Positions 1-7,812 of a stretch of DNA of 64,000 nucleotides are shown here, piece after piece. The DNA is from Oscillospiraceae bacterium (GTDB taxonomy: Bacteria; Bacillota; Clostridia; Oscillospirales; Ruminococcaceae), in the NCBI GenBank assembly GCA_018110925.1, contig JAGAZJ010000034.1, forward strand, positions 56,431-120,430, read 5' to 3'. The number at the start of each line of letters is the position of its first letter. The stretch's first letter is position 1. Both the position numbers and the translations under genes were made by a program. The notes below the pieces were generated by a model. The model saw only the letters and a program-made list of their open reading frames with translations. It did no database searches and was not told the DNA's origin.

Positions 1-596
1 TCCAAGCCCACCTCGGGGGATACTGCAATAGCATCCTCAGACAGCACACCGCCCTTTATGCCGTACAGTGCCGTCATTTCACCGTTATTTATCTCGGGAA
101 GCTCCTTTACCGCAACAATGACGGTCTTGGCGCCGAGCTCCGACTGTGTGAAGCTTGCCGCCGCCATGATCTCTTTGCCCTCGCCGGCGGTCACTGCCGT
201 TCCTGTGATGAGCCCGTCTGTGATACCGCCGTCAGCCGCTTTGATATCAAGATATGTCTCATACCCTATCGTTCCGGACAGCACACCTGCATCATCTGAG
301 ACCTCACCCGTCTGAACAGGCATCACTGCAGGCTCCTCCGCAGCGGTAACTGATGTATCGGCAGCCGTTTCAGCTGTATCGGAAGCTTCGGAAGCAGTCA
401 CGTCAGCTGTTTCCGCAGGAGCTGTCTCCGAAGGGGTTGTTTCTGCCAAAGCTGTTTCGGCAACAGCGGTCTCCGATGTTGTTCCTTCCGCTGATAATTC
501 TTCCGCAAACACCCACGCCGACGGTGTCAGTGCGGTAATGGTAAAAGCAAACGCAGTCAGACCGCATATTATTCGCTGTTTAAAGCTGATCCTCAT
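1..596 (-). CDS. Secreted protein, N-terminal part (C-terminus beyond the window)
   Basis: The frame opens with ATG at 596, preceded by AAGGAAGGG about seven bases upstream, and runs off the left edge, so only about 198 residues are visible. Residues 1-31 form a signal peptide (basic MRISFKQR, hydrophobic core, Ala-rich cleavage region). Residues 32-95 are a low-complexity linker of Thr, Ser, Glu and Ala in short repeats such as ETAVAETALAET. After that comes ordinary folded-type sequence with no family I recognise. It is probably exported and cell-surface or extracellular. The linker resembles those of ruminococcal surface and carbohydrate-active proteins, but no catalytic or dockerin motif lies in the visible part. 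Confidence 0.75.
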   Translation of the reverse strand, partial: MRISFKQRIICGLTAFAFTITALTPSAWVFAEELSAEGTTSETAVAETALAETTPSETAPAETADVTASEASDTAETAADTSVTAAEEPAVMPVQTGEVSDDAGVLSGTIGYETYLDIKAADGGITDGLITGTAVTAGEGKEIMAAASFTQSELGAKTVIVAVKELPEINNGEMTALYGIKGGVLSEDAIAVSPEVGL

Positions 597-864
597 GCTC
601 GCCCTTCCTTTCTTTTCCAATATATCACGATCCGATCAAGTCGAACCGAATTAATCCGTCATAGTCCGCCCGTTTTATCGGACAGATACTCTATTTTATT
701 ATACTACTTCTGCGCTTGTAATAAGTGAACTTTCTGTTAATTTTACAGCTACGATTAATTATTAGTACACAAAAGCAACACAGCAAGTACATTTCCGCAG
801 TATTGTTAACTATTATTTCATATTTTCAAGCCGGATATATATGTTATTCTTTCGTCATTCATTC
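597..864. other. Intergenic region between divergent genes
   Basis: AT-rich non-coding DNA between the secreted-protein start and the promoter of the next + strand gene. A TATAAT-like box for the minus strand lies near 700-706, but I found no convincing -35 partner. I see no further gene. Confidence 0.5.
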
Positions 865-893
865 TTGACAACCAGTGTGATATGGTCTATAAT
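865..893 (+). promoter_or_regulatory. Promoter for the membrane protein/macro-domain genes
   Basis: TTGACA at 865-870, a 17-base spacer, and TATAAT at 888-893: an exact sigma-A consensus about 30 bases before the start at 925. Confidence 0.85.
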
Positions 894-924
894 CATTGTA
901 AATGACAGCACAGGGGGGCATGCC

Positions 925-1575
925 ATGAAATACGGTGAATCGACCTTTGACATTCTGTATCTGCTATTTGCCGTCATAAGCGGATGCATCATACTGCGCA
1001 GAGCCGGCAACAGAGCCTGTAAGCTGATGGGCACGGCGGCTGTCGTTCTCGGGGCGGGCGATGCGTTCCATCTTGTACCGAGAGTGCTGAACTATTTCAC
1101 AGACAGCGGCCTGACCGCCGCTCTCGGCGTGGGAAAGCTCATAACATCGGTGACCATGACGGTATTCTATGTTCTGCTGTACTTCATATGGGCGGAGTAT
1201 TACCGCAAACAGTATCATAAGTCACTGACCGCTTCGGTATGGGCTCTGGCGGCAGTGAGGATCATACTGTGCCTGTTCCCGCAGAACGGCTGGCTCGAAA
1301 ACAGCAGTGACATGACATGGGGCATAATACGGAACATCCCCTTCGTCATCCTCGGCGGAACGATCTGTCTGCTCTATTTCAGACAGCGGCAGAGGGAAGC
1401 GGTATTCAGCCCCATGTGGATATATATGCTCTTGTCGTTCATATTCTACATCCCGGTTGCCGTGGCGGCAGGGACAGTACCGATGCTCGGTATGCTGATG
1501 CTTCCGAAGACAGTGTGCTATATCCTTATGATATGCGCATTTCTGCGTGCCTCGGCTATGGGCAGAAAAAAATGA
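925..1575 (+). CDS. Polytopic membrane protein of unknown function
   Basis: 216 residues with about six or seven hydrophobic segments and few charged loops (YYRKQYHK and FRQRQRE), so an integral membrane protein. The start at 925 is chosen because AGGGGGG lies seven bases upstream. An upstream in-frame ATG at 841 would precede the promoter's -10 box and is unlikely to be used. A conserved-looking GDAFHLVPR stretch near residue 45 might be functional. I do not recognise the family. It is 19 bases upstream of the macro-domain gene and probably co-transcribed with it. Confidence 0.7.
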   Translation: MKYGESTFDILYLLFAVISGCIILRRAGNRACKLMGTAAVVLGAGDAFHLVPRVLNYFTDSGLTAALGVGKLITSVTMTVFYVLLYFIWAEYYRKQYHKSLTASVWALAAVRIILCLFPQNGWLENSSDMTWGIIRNIPFVILGGTICLLYFRQRQREAVFSPMWIYMLLSFIFYIPVAVAAGTVPMLGMLMLPKTVCYILMICAFLRASAMGRKK

Positions 1576-1594
1576 GTGACAAGCAGGTGACGAT

Positions 1595-2605
1595 ATGCCT
1601 TTCAAAATAATCAGAAACGATATAACCAAAGTCAGAGCCGATGCGATAGTCAATGCCGCAAACAGCTCCCTGCTCGGCGGAGGGGGCGTTGACGGAGCCA
1701 TACACCGTGCGGCAGGCCCACGTCTCCTCGCTGAATGCAGACAGCTTGGCGGCTGTGAGACGGGCGATGCCAAGATCACGGGCGGCTATGATATGCCGTG
1801 CAGATATATCATCCACACGGTGGGGCCTATATGGCAGGGCGGCGGTCACGGAGAGCCCGAACAGCTCTATTCCTGTTACAAGACCTCTCTTCGTCTGGCA
1901 GAGGAGTACGGATGCGAATCGATAGCATTCCCTCTCATATCGGCAGGAGTATACGGCTATCCTAAGGACAAGGCGCTCGATATCGCATTATCCGCCATAA
2001 AGGATCACCTTGATGAACACGACATCGACGTGACGCTGGTTGTATTCGACAAGCAGGCTGTTGTACTCAGCCGTGAGCTGACGGATGACGTGCGCTCCTA
2101 CATTGACGACAACTATGCCGAAAAGAACGCTGTACCCCGCTCGGAAGCCTTTATGGGCAAACGCTCCGCACGCTTTGACAGAAAATTCTCCATGTCCATG
2201 CCGACAGCCGATATTGCAGAGGATACCTGCCTGTGCGAAGCGGCTGTCCCCGACCTGTCAAAGCTCGACGAATCCTTTTCGGAGGCGCTTTTGCGAATGA
2301 TAGACGAGAGAGGGCTCACCGACCCGCAGGTATACAAAAAGGCAAATATAGACCGCAGGCTGTTTTCAAAGATACGCAGTGACAAGGAATACCGACCCAG
2401 CAAGGCAACAGCGGTGGCGTTTGCCATAGCCCTTGAACTGGATATGGATGAGACCGAGAGCCTTCTCGGCAAGGCGGGATACACCCTGTCGAACAGCATA
2501 AAAGCCGATGTGATAATAAAATACTTCATCGAACGTGCCGACTACGATATATACACGATAAACGAAACTCTCTTTTCATTCGATCAGGCTCTTATCGGCT
2601 GTTGA
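1595..2605 (+). CDS. Macro domain protein with C-terminal helical (XRE-like) domain
   Basis: Residues 1-170 are a macro domain: the early [18 protein letters not shown] loop and the later SAGVYGYP loop are the ADP-ribose-binding signatures of the YmdB/O-acetyl-ADP-ribose deacetylase group. Macro domains bind or hydrolyse ADP-ribose derivatives. After a linker (about 170-230), residues 230-336 form a helical domain ([23 protein letters not shown], then a helix-turn-helix-like [19 protein letters not shown]) that resembles an XRE-type fold. The start has AGGTGA upstream. The next gene encodes a vWA protein in the same direction. A role in ADP-ribose signalling or stress is inferred. The substrate and the job of the C-terminal domain are unknown. 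Confidence 0.85.
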   Translation: MPFKIIRNDITKVRADAIVNAANSSLLGGGGVDGAIHRAAGPRLLAECRQLGGCETGDAKITGGYDMPCRYIIHTVGPIWQGGGHGEPEQLYSCYKTSLRLAEEYGCESIAFPLISAGVYGYPKDKALDIALSAIKDHLDEHDIDVTLVVFDKQAVVLSRELTDDVRSYIDDNYAEKNAVPRSEAFMGKRSARFDRKFSMSMPTADIAEDTCLCEAAVPDLSKLDESFSEALLRMIDERGLTDPQVYKKANIDRRLFSKIRSDKEYRPSKATAVAFAIALELDMDETESLLGKAGYTLSNSIKADVIIKYFIERADYDIYTINETLFSFDQALIGC

Positions 2606-2641
2606 ACTATCCGTAAAAGATGTCGCTTTCAAGGCGACCAT

Positions 2642-2691
2642 ATCACCCTCCGTCCGGTGTATCATAGATACATCAAATAACGGAGGGTGAT
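2642..2691 (+). promoter_or_regulatory. Inverted repeat that sequesters the vWA gene ribosome binding site
   Basis: ATCACCCTCCGT at 2642-2653 is the exact reverse complement of ACGGAGGGTGAT at 2680-2691, which holds the Shine-Dalgarno sequence four bases before the ATG at 2695. Inside the loop, TGTATC (2658-2663) and GATACA (2667-2672) form a second hairpin. In RNA this would be a 12-bp stem hiding the ribosome binding site. Confidence 0.6.
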
Positions 2692-2694
2692 CTT

Positions 2695-3336
2695 ATGAAA
2701 AAAGATCTTACAGAAATAGTTTTTATCATTGACGAGAGCGGTTCCATGTGCGACATGACAGCAGACACCATAGGCGGCTTCAACAGCCTTATCGAGAAAC
2801 AGCGTGCCGAAAAAGGCACTGCGATAGTTTCCGCAGTCCTATTCTCGGACAGGAGCAAGGTGATATATGACCGTACAGACCTTGCGGGCGTGAGAAAGAT
2901 GACTAACAGGGACTATGTGCCCGGCGGCTGTACGGCGCTCTTTGATGCGGTGGGCTCTGCGGTAAAGCACATAAGCAATGTTCACAAATACGCACGGGAT
3001 GAGGATATCCCTGAGCATACCCTTTTCATCATCACCACCGACGGAATGGAAAATGCGAGCCGCATATATTCATCAGCAAAAGTGAAGAAAATGATATCCG
3101 ATATGCAGGAAAAGGGCTGGGAATTTGTTTTCATGGGTGCAAACATAGATGCCGCCGAGACCGCCGAAGAGATCGGCATTTCCCCTGAGACCGCCGTTAA
3201 CTACCGAAGCGACAAAAAAGGCACCGCAGTGCTGTACGGTGCGCTCTCTCAGGCAGTATCAGACATAAGGCGCGGCAAGGATCTCAGACGCTCAGCCTCA
3301 TGGCGTGAGAGCGTCGATGAGGATATGAACAGATAA
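2695..3336 (+). CDS. von Willebrand factor type A (vWA) domain protein
   Basis: 213 residues that are almost entirely one vWA domain. The metal-ion-dependent adhesion site is complete: DESGS near residue 14 (DxSxS), the Thr in CTALFD near residue 82, and the Asp in TTDGMEN near residue 109. There is no signal peptide or membrane segment, so it is cytoplasmic, resembling TerY-type stand-alone vWA proteins that act as scaffolds in phosphorylation or ADP-ribose-linked stress modules. It follows the macro-domain gene by 89 bases, with an RNA hairpin over its ribosome binding site. The partner is unknown. Confidence 0.85.
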   Translation: MKKDLTEIVFIIDESGSMCDMTADTIGGFNSLIEKQRAEKGTAIVSAVLFSDRSKVIYDRTDLAGVRKMTNRDYVPGGCTALFDAVGSAVKHISNVHKYARDEDIPEHTLFIITTDGMENASRIYSSAKVKKMISDMQEKGWEFVFMGANIDAAETAEEIGISPETAVNYRSDKKGTAVLYGALSQAVSDIRRGKDLRRSASWRESVDEDMNR

Positions 3337-3355
3337 AAGCCGAAGACCCGCGGCA

Positions 3356-3697
3356 TTACCTGACAAGCTCCTCCACAAGCCTTGCGGCATCGCCCACATA
3401 GTCGTTGCAGCTTTTTCTCAGCTTGCCGTGAGCCGCAATAAGCCTGCTGCATTCGGTCTGACCGTTCATCTCGGTGAAACGGCGTTCATATTCCTGTACT
3501 GCATCGGGTCTGAGCCGTTCAAGCACAGCCTTCCCTGCAAGGAATGCACCGCACTTTCCACCCTCGGAACGGGGCTTGGGTGCTGTCTTCACGGCTTCCG
3601 TCTCCGGTATGCCCATTCTTTCGGCATATGCCGCAAATACGGATACAGCGCAGTTACTGCCGTTTTTATGTTTTGTTCTTGCTTTATCTTCGCTCAT
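3356..3697 (-). CDS. Small C_GCAxxG_C_C-type cysteine-motif protein
   Basis: 113 residues from ATG at 3697, with AAAGGA seven bases upstream. Longer in-frame starts lack a ribosome binding site. Cysteines lie at about residues 16, 49, 83 and 97, and the second sits in GGKCGAFLAG. This matches the C_GCAxxG_C_C family (Cys, a GCAxxG-like block, then two Cys), here with CGAFLAG instead of GCAxxG. Members are presumed redox or metal-binding proteins without a proven reaction. It converges on the vWA gene, with a weak GCCG/CGGC hairpin and T-run between them. Confidence 0.7.
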   Translation of the reverse strand: MSEDKARTKHKNGSNCAVSVFAAYAERMGIPETEAVKTAPKPRSEGGKCGAFLAGKAVLERLRPDAVQEYERRFTEMNGQTECSRLIAAHGKLRKSCNDYVGDAARLVEELVR

Positions 3698-3756
3698 GAT
3701 ATATCCTTTCATCCGGTCTGTTTTGCGGACAGCTTTTAGAGAAGGCCGACCTCTTC

Positions 3757-3914
3757 TCACATCCCCTTTGACGGGTCTGCACTCAGCCGCACCGCAGGGT
3801 CATAGCCCAGCGATACAAAGCCCATATCATAGGCTGTGCGTGCTGTATCCTACGCAGAGCTCCTGCCGTCGCAGAACTCCGTGTGAATATGTGCCGATGA
3901 AAGTATCGTCCCAT
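3757..3914 (-). pseudogene. Remnant of a PHP-domain histidinol-phosphatase-like gene
   Basis: On the minus strand one frame reads GTILSSAHIHTEFCDGRSSA, then a TAG stop, then DTARTAYDMGFVSLGYDPAV and further residues, then TGA. The HxHTxxCDGxxxA block and the following GF.SLGY segment are the N-terminal metal-binding pattern of PHP phosphatases such as HisJ. The in-frame stop, the lack of an ATG in this frame, and the loss of the remaining 200 or so residues mark it as a decayed fragment. The call rests on motif recognition only. Confidence 0.45.
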
Positions 3915-3928
3915 ATTCTCTCCTGTTA

Positions 3929-4534
3929 TTATCCCTGAGCGCCCATCGCCTTTAATGCGCCCAGACTGTGTATCATGACAACAGGGTTTGTATCCTTCTG
4001 TGATATCTCTCTGAGCTTATCCGCATATGGTATGACAAACTCAGGTCTTCGTCTGCCGAGTACACGGAATATCTCCGGAGCTTCCATTCTCACCTTGTCA
4101 TCCTTGTCATACAGCAGTTTACCATATACAGACATATGCCCCTCATAGATATCGGGGTTATTTGTGGCGATATTCTCGGATGCCCATATAAAGCTCAGCC
4201 TGACCTTTGGTTCATCATCGTCCGCAAATCGGAAAAGCCCATCCCAACAGGATCTTATGAGTTGAAAGTCACCGCGTCCTATCCTGCCGAGAGCATTGAC
4301 CGCACGTTCACGAAGCAATGGCACTTCACTCTCGCAGAAAGATGCTATCTCGGTGACATCCCGTATCTCTGCGGGATATTCAAGCCCCATCTCACCAAGA
4401 AGCCAGATAGCCTTTGCCTGTATCTTCTCCGAGTCATGGGAGAGCAGAGACAAAACATACGGTATGTTCTCTCTCCATCTGCTCTTGTCCTTAGTCAGTG
4501 CGCCGAGCTCTTTGTAAAGCTCTTTCTCGTTCAT
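3929..4534 (-). CDS. HEAT-repeat protein
   Basis: About 201 residues of tandem helical repeats: IQAKAIWLLGEMG, LRERAVNALGRIG, PKVRLSFIWASENI, DKVRMEAPEIFRVLG and HSLGALKAMG. This is the HEAT/PBS-lyase-like pattern of about 35-residue units, a scaffold for protein contacts rather than an enzyme. No signal peptide is present. The ATG at 4534 is preferred over 4540 because GGGGG at 4543-4547 is then eight rather than two bases away. The gene is alone, and its partner cannot be deduced. Confidence 0.75.
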   Translation of the reverse strand: MNEKELYKELGALTKDKSRWRENIPYVLSLLSHDSEKIQAKAIWLLGEMGLEYPAEIRDVTEIASFCESEVPLLRERAVNALGRIGRGDFQLIRSCWDGLFRFADDDEPKVRLSFIWASENIATNNPDIYEGHMSVYGKLLYDKDDKVRMEAPEIFRVLGRRRPEFVIPYADKLREISQKDTNPVVMIHSLGALKAMGAQG

Positions 4535-4594
4535 TGTCATAACCCCCTGTCCCGTATTATAATATCATAACAATATGAATAAATCAAGAGCGGC

Positions 4595-5107
4595 TTAACC
4601 GCCTGTGATCCTTTTGCCTATCCTGAACATCATGATGTGACCGAGCTTCATATTGAGCATCATGGCAGGTATCGTGACTGCAGCTGATATGACCGTGACC
4701 GTGTCAAAGGTCATGAGCCCTGCGGTCTTTACAAGCATCAGTATACCTATCGGCAGGCATATCACGCTCGTTATGAGGGACGGAACATACTTGCGGATAT
4801 AGACGCAGATGCCGATATGCACGACAAAATGCACCGTAAGCCCGAGAAGCATACCGTACCACGCTCCGTAAAGAACTCTGTTCGGGAAGTAGTACGCAAG
4901 CACGCTCAGACCGCCGAAGAACAGTATCAGCTGTTCAAATACTCCCACAGCCATACCGACATCGGTGAAATCCCTGTATGCAGCGGTAAGTCGTGGATAT
5001 TTCACGAACACCTCGGGATTGTTGCGGAAAAACCAGCCGAAACCAATGATCTCCTCAAAATCATGGAATAAGTAGATGAGGGGCAAAAGCAGAATGTAGT
5101 CCTTCAT
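4595..5107 (-). CDS. HXXEE-domain membrane protein
   Basis: 170 residues with about five hydrophobic helices. The first ends in HDFEE (residues 15-19), the HxxEE motif that names this family. A further HFVVH in helix three may help bind a metal. The function of the family is not established. AAAGGAG precedes the ATG at 5107. The gene is divergent from a TetR regulator with a shared 130-bp control region, a common arrangement for a regulator and its target, so it is probably repressed by that regulator. Confidence 0.8.
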   Translation of the reverse strand: MKDYILLLPLIYLFHDFEEIIGFGWFFRNNPEVFVKYPRLTAAYRDFTDVGMAVGVFEQLILFFGGLSVLAYYFPNRVLYGAWYGMLLGLTVHFVVHIGICVYIRKYVPSLITSVICLPIGILMLVKTAGLMTFDTVTVISAAVTIPAMMLNMKLGHIMMFRIGKRITGG

Positions 5108-5117
5108 GATTAGCTCC

Positions 5118-5218
5118 TTTCAAAAATGTCACACTTGTGTCTTTTATGATCTTATGTTATAATATCCTCAGTGAAAAGTCAATACACACGGCAAAAGATA
5201 CACCATTTTGCAAAAATG
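5118..5218. promoter_or_regulatory. Shared control region with TetR-type operators
   Basis: For the + strand, TTGTGT (5135-5140), 17 bases and TATAAT (5158-5163) form the tetR promoter. The imperfect dyad ACAC-TT-GTGT (5131-5140) overlaps the -35 box. AAAAATGT followed by a TCAC element occurs both at about 5123 and at about 5213, on either side of the promoter. This suggests two operator half-regions for autoregulation and control of the divergent HXXEE gene. Confidence 0.5.
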
Positions 5219-5239
5219 TGTCACTTTGGAGGGATCAGA

Positions 5240-5791
5240 ATGACAGAAACAACTAATCCGTCGGCATTACGTTCGCAGAAGGAAATAACCGATGCTCTTA
5301 TCACGCTCATGAAAAAATACCCGTACAGCGAGATAACAGTGAAGCAGATAATACTTGAGGCACGTCTCGCCGGAAAGACCTTTTACCGCAACTTCACATC
5401 AAAGGACGATGTCCTCATGTCGCTGATAAAATGTATACTGCTCGATTATTTCAGCATCGTCAACAATGCGGAGAGCGACGTGCTCACCACGATATTCTCA
5501 TTCGCCGAGACTAACAGGGAGCTTCTTTCACTGCTTGACAAGAACGATATGCTCTATTTGCCGATGCAGTACATGAATGAGTCCATACCGTATATAGGGA
5601 ACAATCAGAATAAAGAAATGAACCCTTTTGTGAAGCTGTTTGACGGCCTTGAATCCGACTATCTCATAGCTATGAACACGGGCGCCGTGTGGAACGTTAT
5701 CTCTCTCTGGATACACAGAGGAATGACCGATGACACCGCATATGTCAGGGATAATATAAGAAAATATATCCGCAGGATATCAGATATGTAA
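5240..5791 (+). CDS. TetR/AcrR-family transcriptional regulator
   Basis: 183 residues. Residues 10-60 are the TetR helix-turn-helix domain: SQKEITDALITLMKKYPYSEITVKQIILEA, with the typical AGKTFYRNFTSKDDVL recognition region (pasted in two parts from the protein). The C-terminal 120 residues form the ligand-binding/dimer domain of the TetR_C_8-like type. The ATG at 5240 has GGAGGG six bases upstream. Earlier in-frame codons lie in the control region. It probably represses itself and the divergent HXXEE membrane gene. The inducer is unknown. The formate dehydrogenase operon downstream has its own promoter. Confidence 0.85.
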   Translation: MTETTNPSALRSQKEITDALITLMKKYPYSEITVKQIILEARLAGKTFYRNFTSKDDVLMSLIKCILLDYFSIVNNAESDVLTTIFSFAETNRELLSLLDKNDMLYLPMQYMNESIPYIGNNQNKEMNPFVKLFDGLESDYLIAMNTGAVWNVISLWIHRGMTDDTAYVRDNIRKYIRRISDM

Positions 5792-5841
5792 AAATTCTGC
5801 GCATGATTATATCATTTGTTCACAAACAGTGTGCAAAATCA

Positions 5842-5870
5842 TTGACTTTTTCGTAACGGTATAGTATAAT
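5842..5870 (+). promoter_or_regulatory. Promoter of the formate dehydrogenase/molybdenum cofactor operon
   Basis: TTGACT (5842-5847), 17 bases, TATAAT (5865-5870). Transcription should start near 5877, leaving a leader of about 105 bases. In the leader TTTGTCA (5903-5909) pairs with TGACAAA (5944-5950), and AAGCC (5962-5966) pairs with GGCTT (5975-5979) over part of the GGAGG ribosome binding site. Confidence 0.8.
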
Positions 5871-5982
5871 CAACAGTATAGGTTTAAAAATGCGCAGTAC
5901 TTTTTGTCATTTGTGCATAAGCTGACTGTAATACTCAGAGCATTGACAAACATATACCGACAAGCCGTAAAGGAGGCTTTTT

Positions 5983-7812
5983 ATGAGAAAGCTGGCAAGA
6001 AGAGGGAATATGAATGAGCGCATAGATGTGGTGCTCCATAAATTCCGCTCAAGGATGAGTTCATATCCGCCCGGAATGTGTCCGTTGGTGCTTTACCGTT
6101 CGCTGTTCCAGATCTCGATGAACCAGACCTGCGGCAAGTGTGTACCCTGCCGTGACGGTCTTGTTGAGGTTGACAGACTGCTGCTCAGCATCCTGAACGG
6201 CGATGCGGATGACAGCACGCTGTCCGAAATGGAGAGCCTGTGCCGGATGATAGCACGCACAGCCGACTGTGCGGTGGGCGTGGTTGCGGCGAACCTTATA
6301 CTTGACAGCCTTACCGAATTTGCCGATGAATACGAGAGCCATATTCACAGCAGAAAGTGCGTCGAGAACGTCACTCAGACGATACCATGCGTTACACTGT
6401 GTCCTGCCCATGTGGATGTACCGGGCTATATATCCCTAATCCACGCTGAGGACTATGAGGGCGCAGTAAAAAAGATAAGGGAGAAAAACCCGTTCCCCAC
6501 CGCCTGCGCAATGGTCTGTGAGCATCCCTGCGAGCGCAAGTGCCGCCGCAGGATAATAGACGATGCCATAAACATAAGAGGACTCAAAAAATATGCCGTC
6601 GATATGGTGAGTGCCGACAAGGTGGACAATCCCCCCCGAAACGTCTGTACGGGCAAGAGCATCGCAGTCATAGGCGGCGGTCCGTCAGGACTTACAGCGG
6701 CGTATTTTCTGGCGCTCATGGGTCATCATGTGGATATATATGAGGAGCACGAAAAGCTCGGGGGTATGCTCCGCTACGGTATACCCGAATACAGACTGCC
6801 CAAAGTCCGCCTTGACGAGGATATAAAAGCGATACTCAAAGCAGGCGACATAGATGTAAAGTGCTGCTGCAAGGTAGGCAGGGACATTGATTTTGACGAT
6901 ATACGCACTTCACACGATGCGGTATATATGGGCTTGGGGGCACAGCTCGGCAACCGTATGCCCATGGATGGTGCCGACGGCGGAAACGTCGTCCCTGCGG
7001 CAGACTTTCTCCAGCTTGTGGCAAACGGCAGTGCTCCCGACCTTACAGGCAAGAGGGTCGTGCTGATAGGCGGCGGAAACGTCGCTATGGATGCGGCACG
7101 CACGGCTATACGCCTCAAGGCAAAGACCGTCCATGTATTCACGAGAAAGCGTGACGACTACACCGCCCTTGCAAGCGAGATAGAAGCGGCTATGCAGGAG
7201 GGAGTGCGTTTCAGGACACTCCTCAGTTTCCTGAACATAGAGCTTGATGACAACGGCGACGTCCATGCCGTATGGCTCCAGCCCGAGATAGTCGGCGAAT
7301 ACGACAAAATGGGCTTTGTCACCACGGAGCATTCAAGCAACTACCCGTACCGTTTTCTCTGCGATTATCTGATACTCGGCGTAGGTCAGAGAAGCGACGT
7401 GGCAGTGTTTGAAAAGTCCGGCATACCCACGGTGAGAAACAGGATAGATGCCGATGTCACCTGTGAGGTAAAGGACACCCCCGGTGTATTCTCCGGCGGA
7501 GACTGCGTAACAGGTCCGTCAACGGCTATAAACGCCATTGCCGCAGGACAAGTGGCGGCTTTCAACATAGACGAATATCTGGGCTATCACCATAAGGTGA
7601 TAAGCGACACTCCCCTGCCTGCGGCGGTGCCCGACCCGTGCATACCCACAGGGCGTGCCGAGATAGAGGAGAAGGACCCATTTGAACGCAGAAAGAACTT
7701 TGACTTTGTTGAGCTCCCCATGACCTATGAGGAGGCAATGCGGGAATCCGGCAGATGTCTCAGATGCGATCACTACGGCTGCGGAGCCATGACAGGAGGC
7801 AGAGGCGAATGA
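5983..7812 (+). CDS. Iron-sulfur flavoprotein subunit of formate dehydrogenase (NuoF-type 4Fe-4S domain plus GltD-like FAD/NAD(P) domain)
   Basis: 609 residues. Residues 20-125 match the C-terminal 4Fe-4S domain of NuoF/HydB proteins, with TCGKCVPC (Cys 50, 53, 56) and Cys 96. The NADH/FMN-binding part of NuoF is absent. Residues about 130-190 carry the Cys-rich segment of GltD-like proteins (CVTLCPAHVDVPGY, CAMVCEHPCERKC). Two dinucleotide-binding folds follow (AVIGGGPSGLTAAY near 225 and VVLIGGGNVAMDAART near 355). The C-terminus ends with CLRCDHYGC, another metal or cluster site. It likely passes electrons between NAD(P)H and the adjacent formate dehydrogenase. Whether it uses NADH or NADPH is not visible. 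GGAGG precedes the start, and the stop overlaps the next ATG (ATGA). Confidence 0.85.
   Translation: MRKLARRGNMNERIDVVLHKFRSRMSSYPPGMCPLVLYRSLFQISMNQTCGKCVPCRDGLVEVDRLLLSILNGDADDSTLSEMESLCRMIARTADCAVGVVAANLILDSLTEFADEYESHIHSRKCVENVTQTIPCVTLCPAHVDVPGYISLIHAEDYEGAVKKIREKNPFPTACAMVCEHPCERKCRRRIIDDAINIRGLKKYAVDMVSADKVDNPPRNVCTGKSIAVIGGGPSGLTAAYFLALMGHHVDIYEEHEKLGGMLRYGIPEYRLPKVRLDEDIKAILKAGDIDVKCCCKVGRDIDFDDIRTSHDAVYMGLGAQLGNRMPMDGADGGNVVPAADFLQLVANGSAPDLTGKRVVLIGGGNVAMDAARTAIRLKAKTVHVFTRKRDDYTALASEIEAAMQEGVRFRTLLSFLNIELDDNGDVHAVWLQPEIVGEYDKMGFVTTEHSSNYPYRFLCDYLILGVGQRSDVAVFEKSGIPTVRNRIDADVTCEVKDTPGVFSGGDCVTGPSTAINAIAAGQVAAFNIDEYLGYHHKVISDTPLPAAVPDPCIPTGRAEIEEKDPFERRKNFDFVELPMTYEEAMRESGRCLRCDHYGCGAMTGGRGE

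Noticed and set aside
3336-3355. Bidirectional terminator between the vWA and Cys-motif genes
   Set aside because: The stem is only four base pairs with a weak T-run, so it is mentioned but not annotated separately.
5871-5982. Molybdenum cofactor riboswitch
   Set aside because: The leader is only about 105 bases and I could not recognise the conserved Moco RNA core; kept only as a weakly structured leader.
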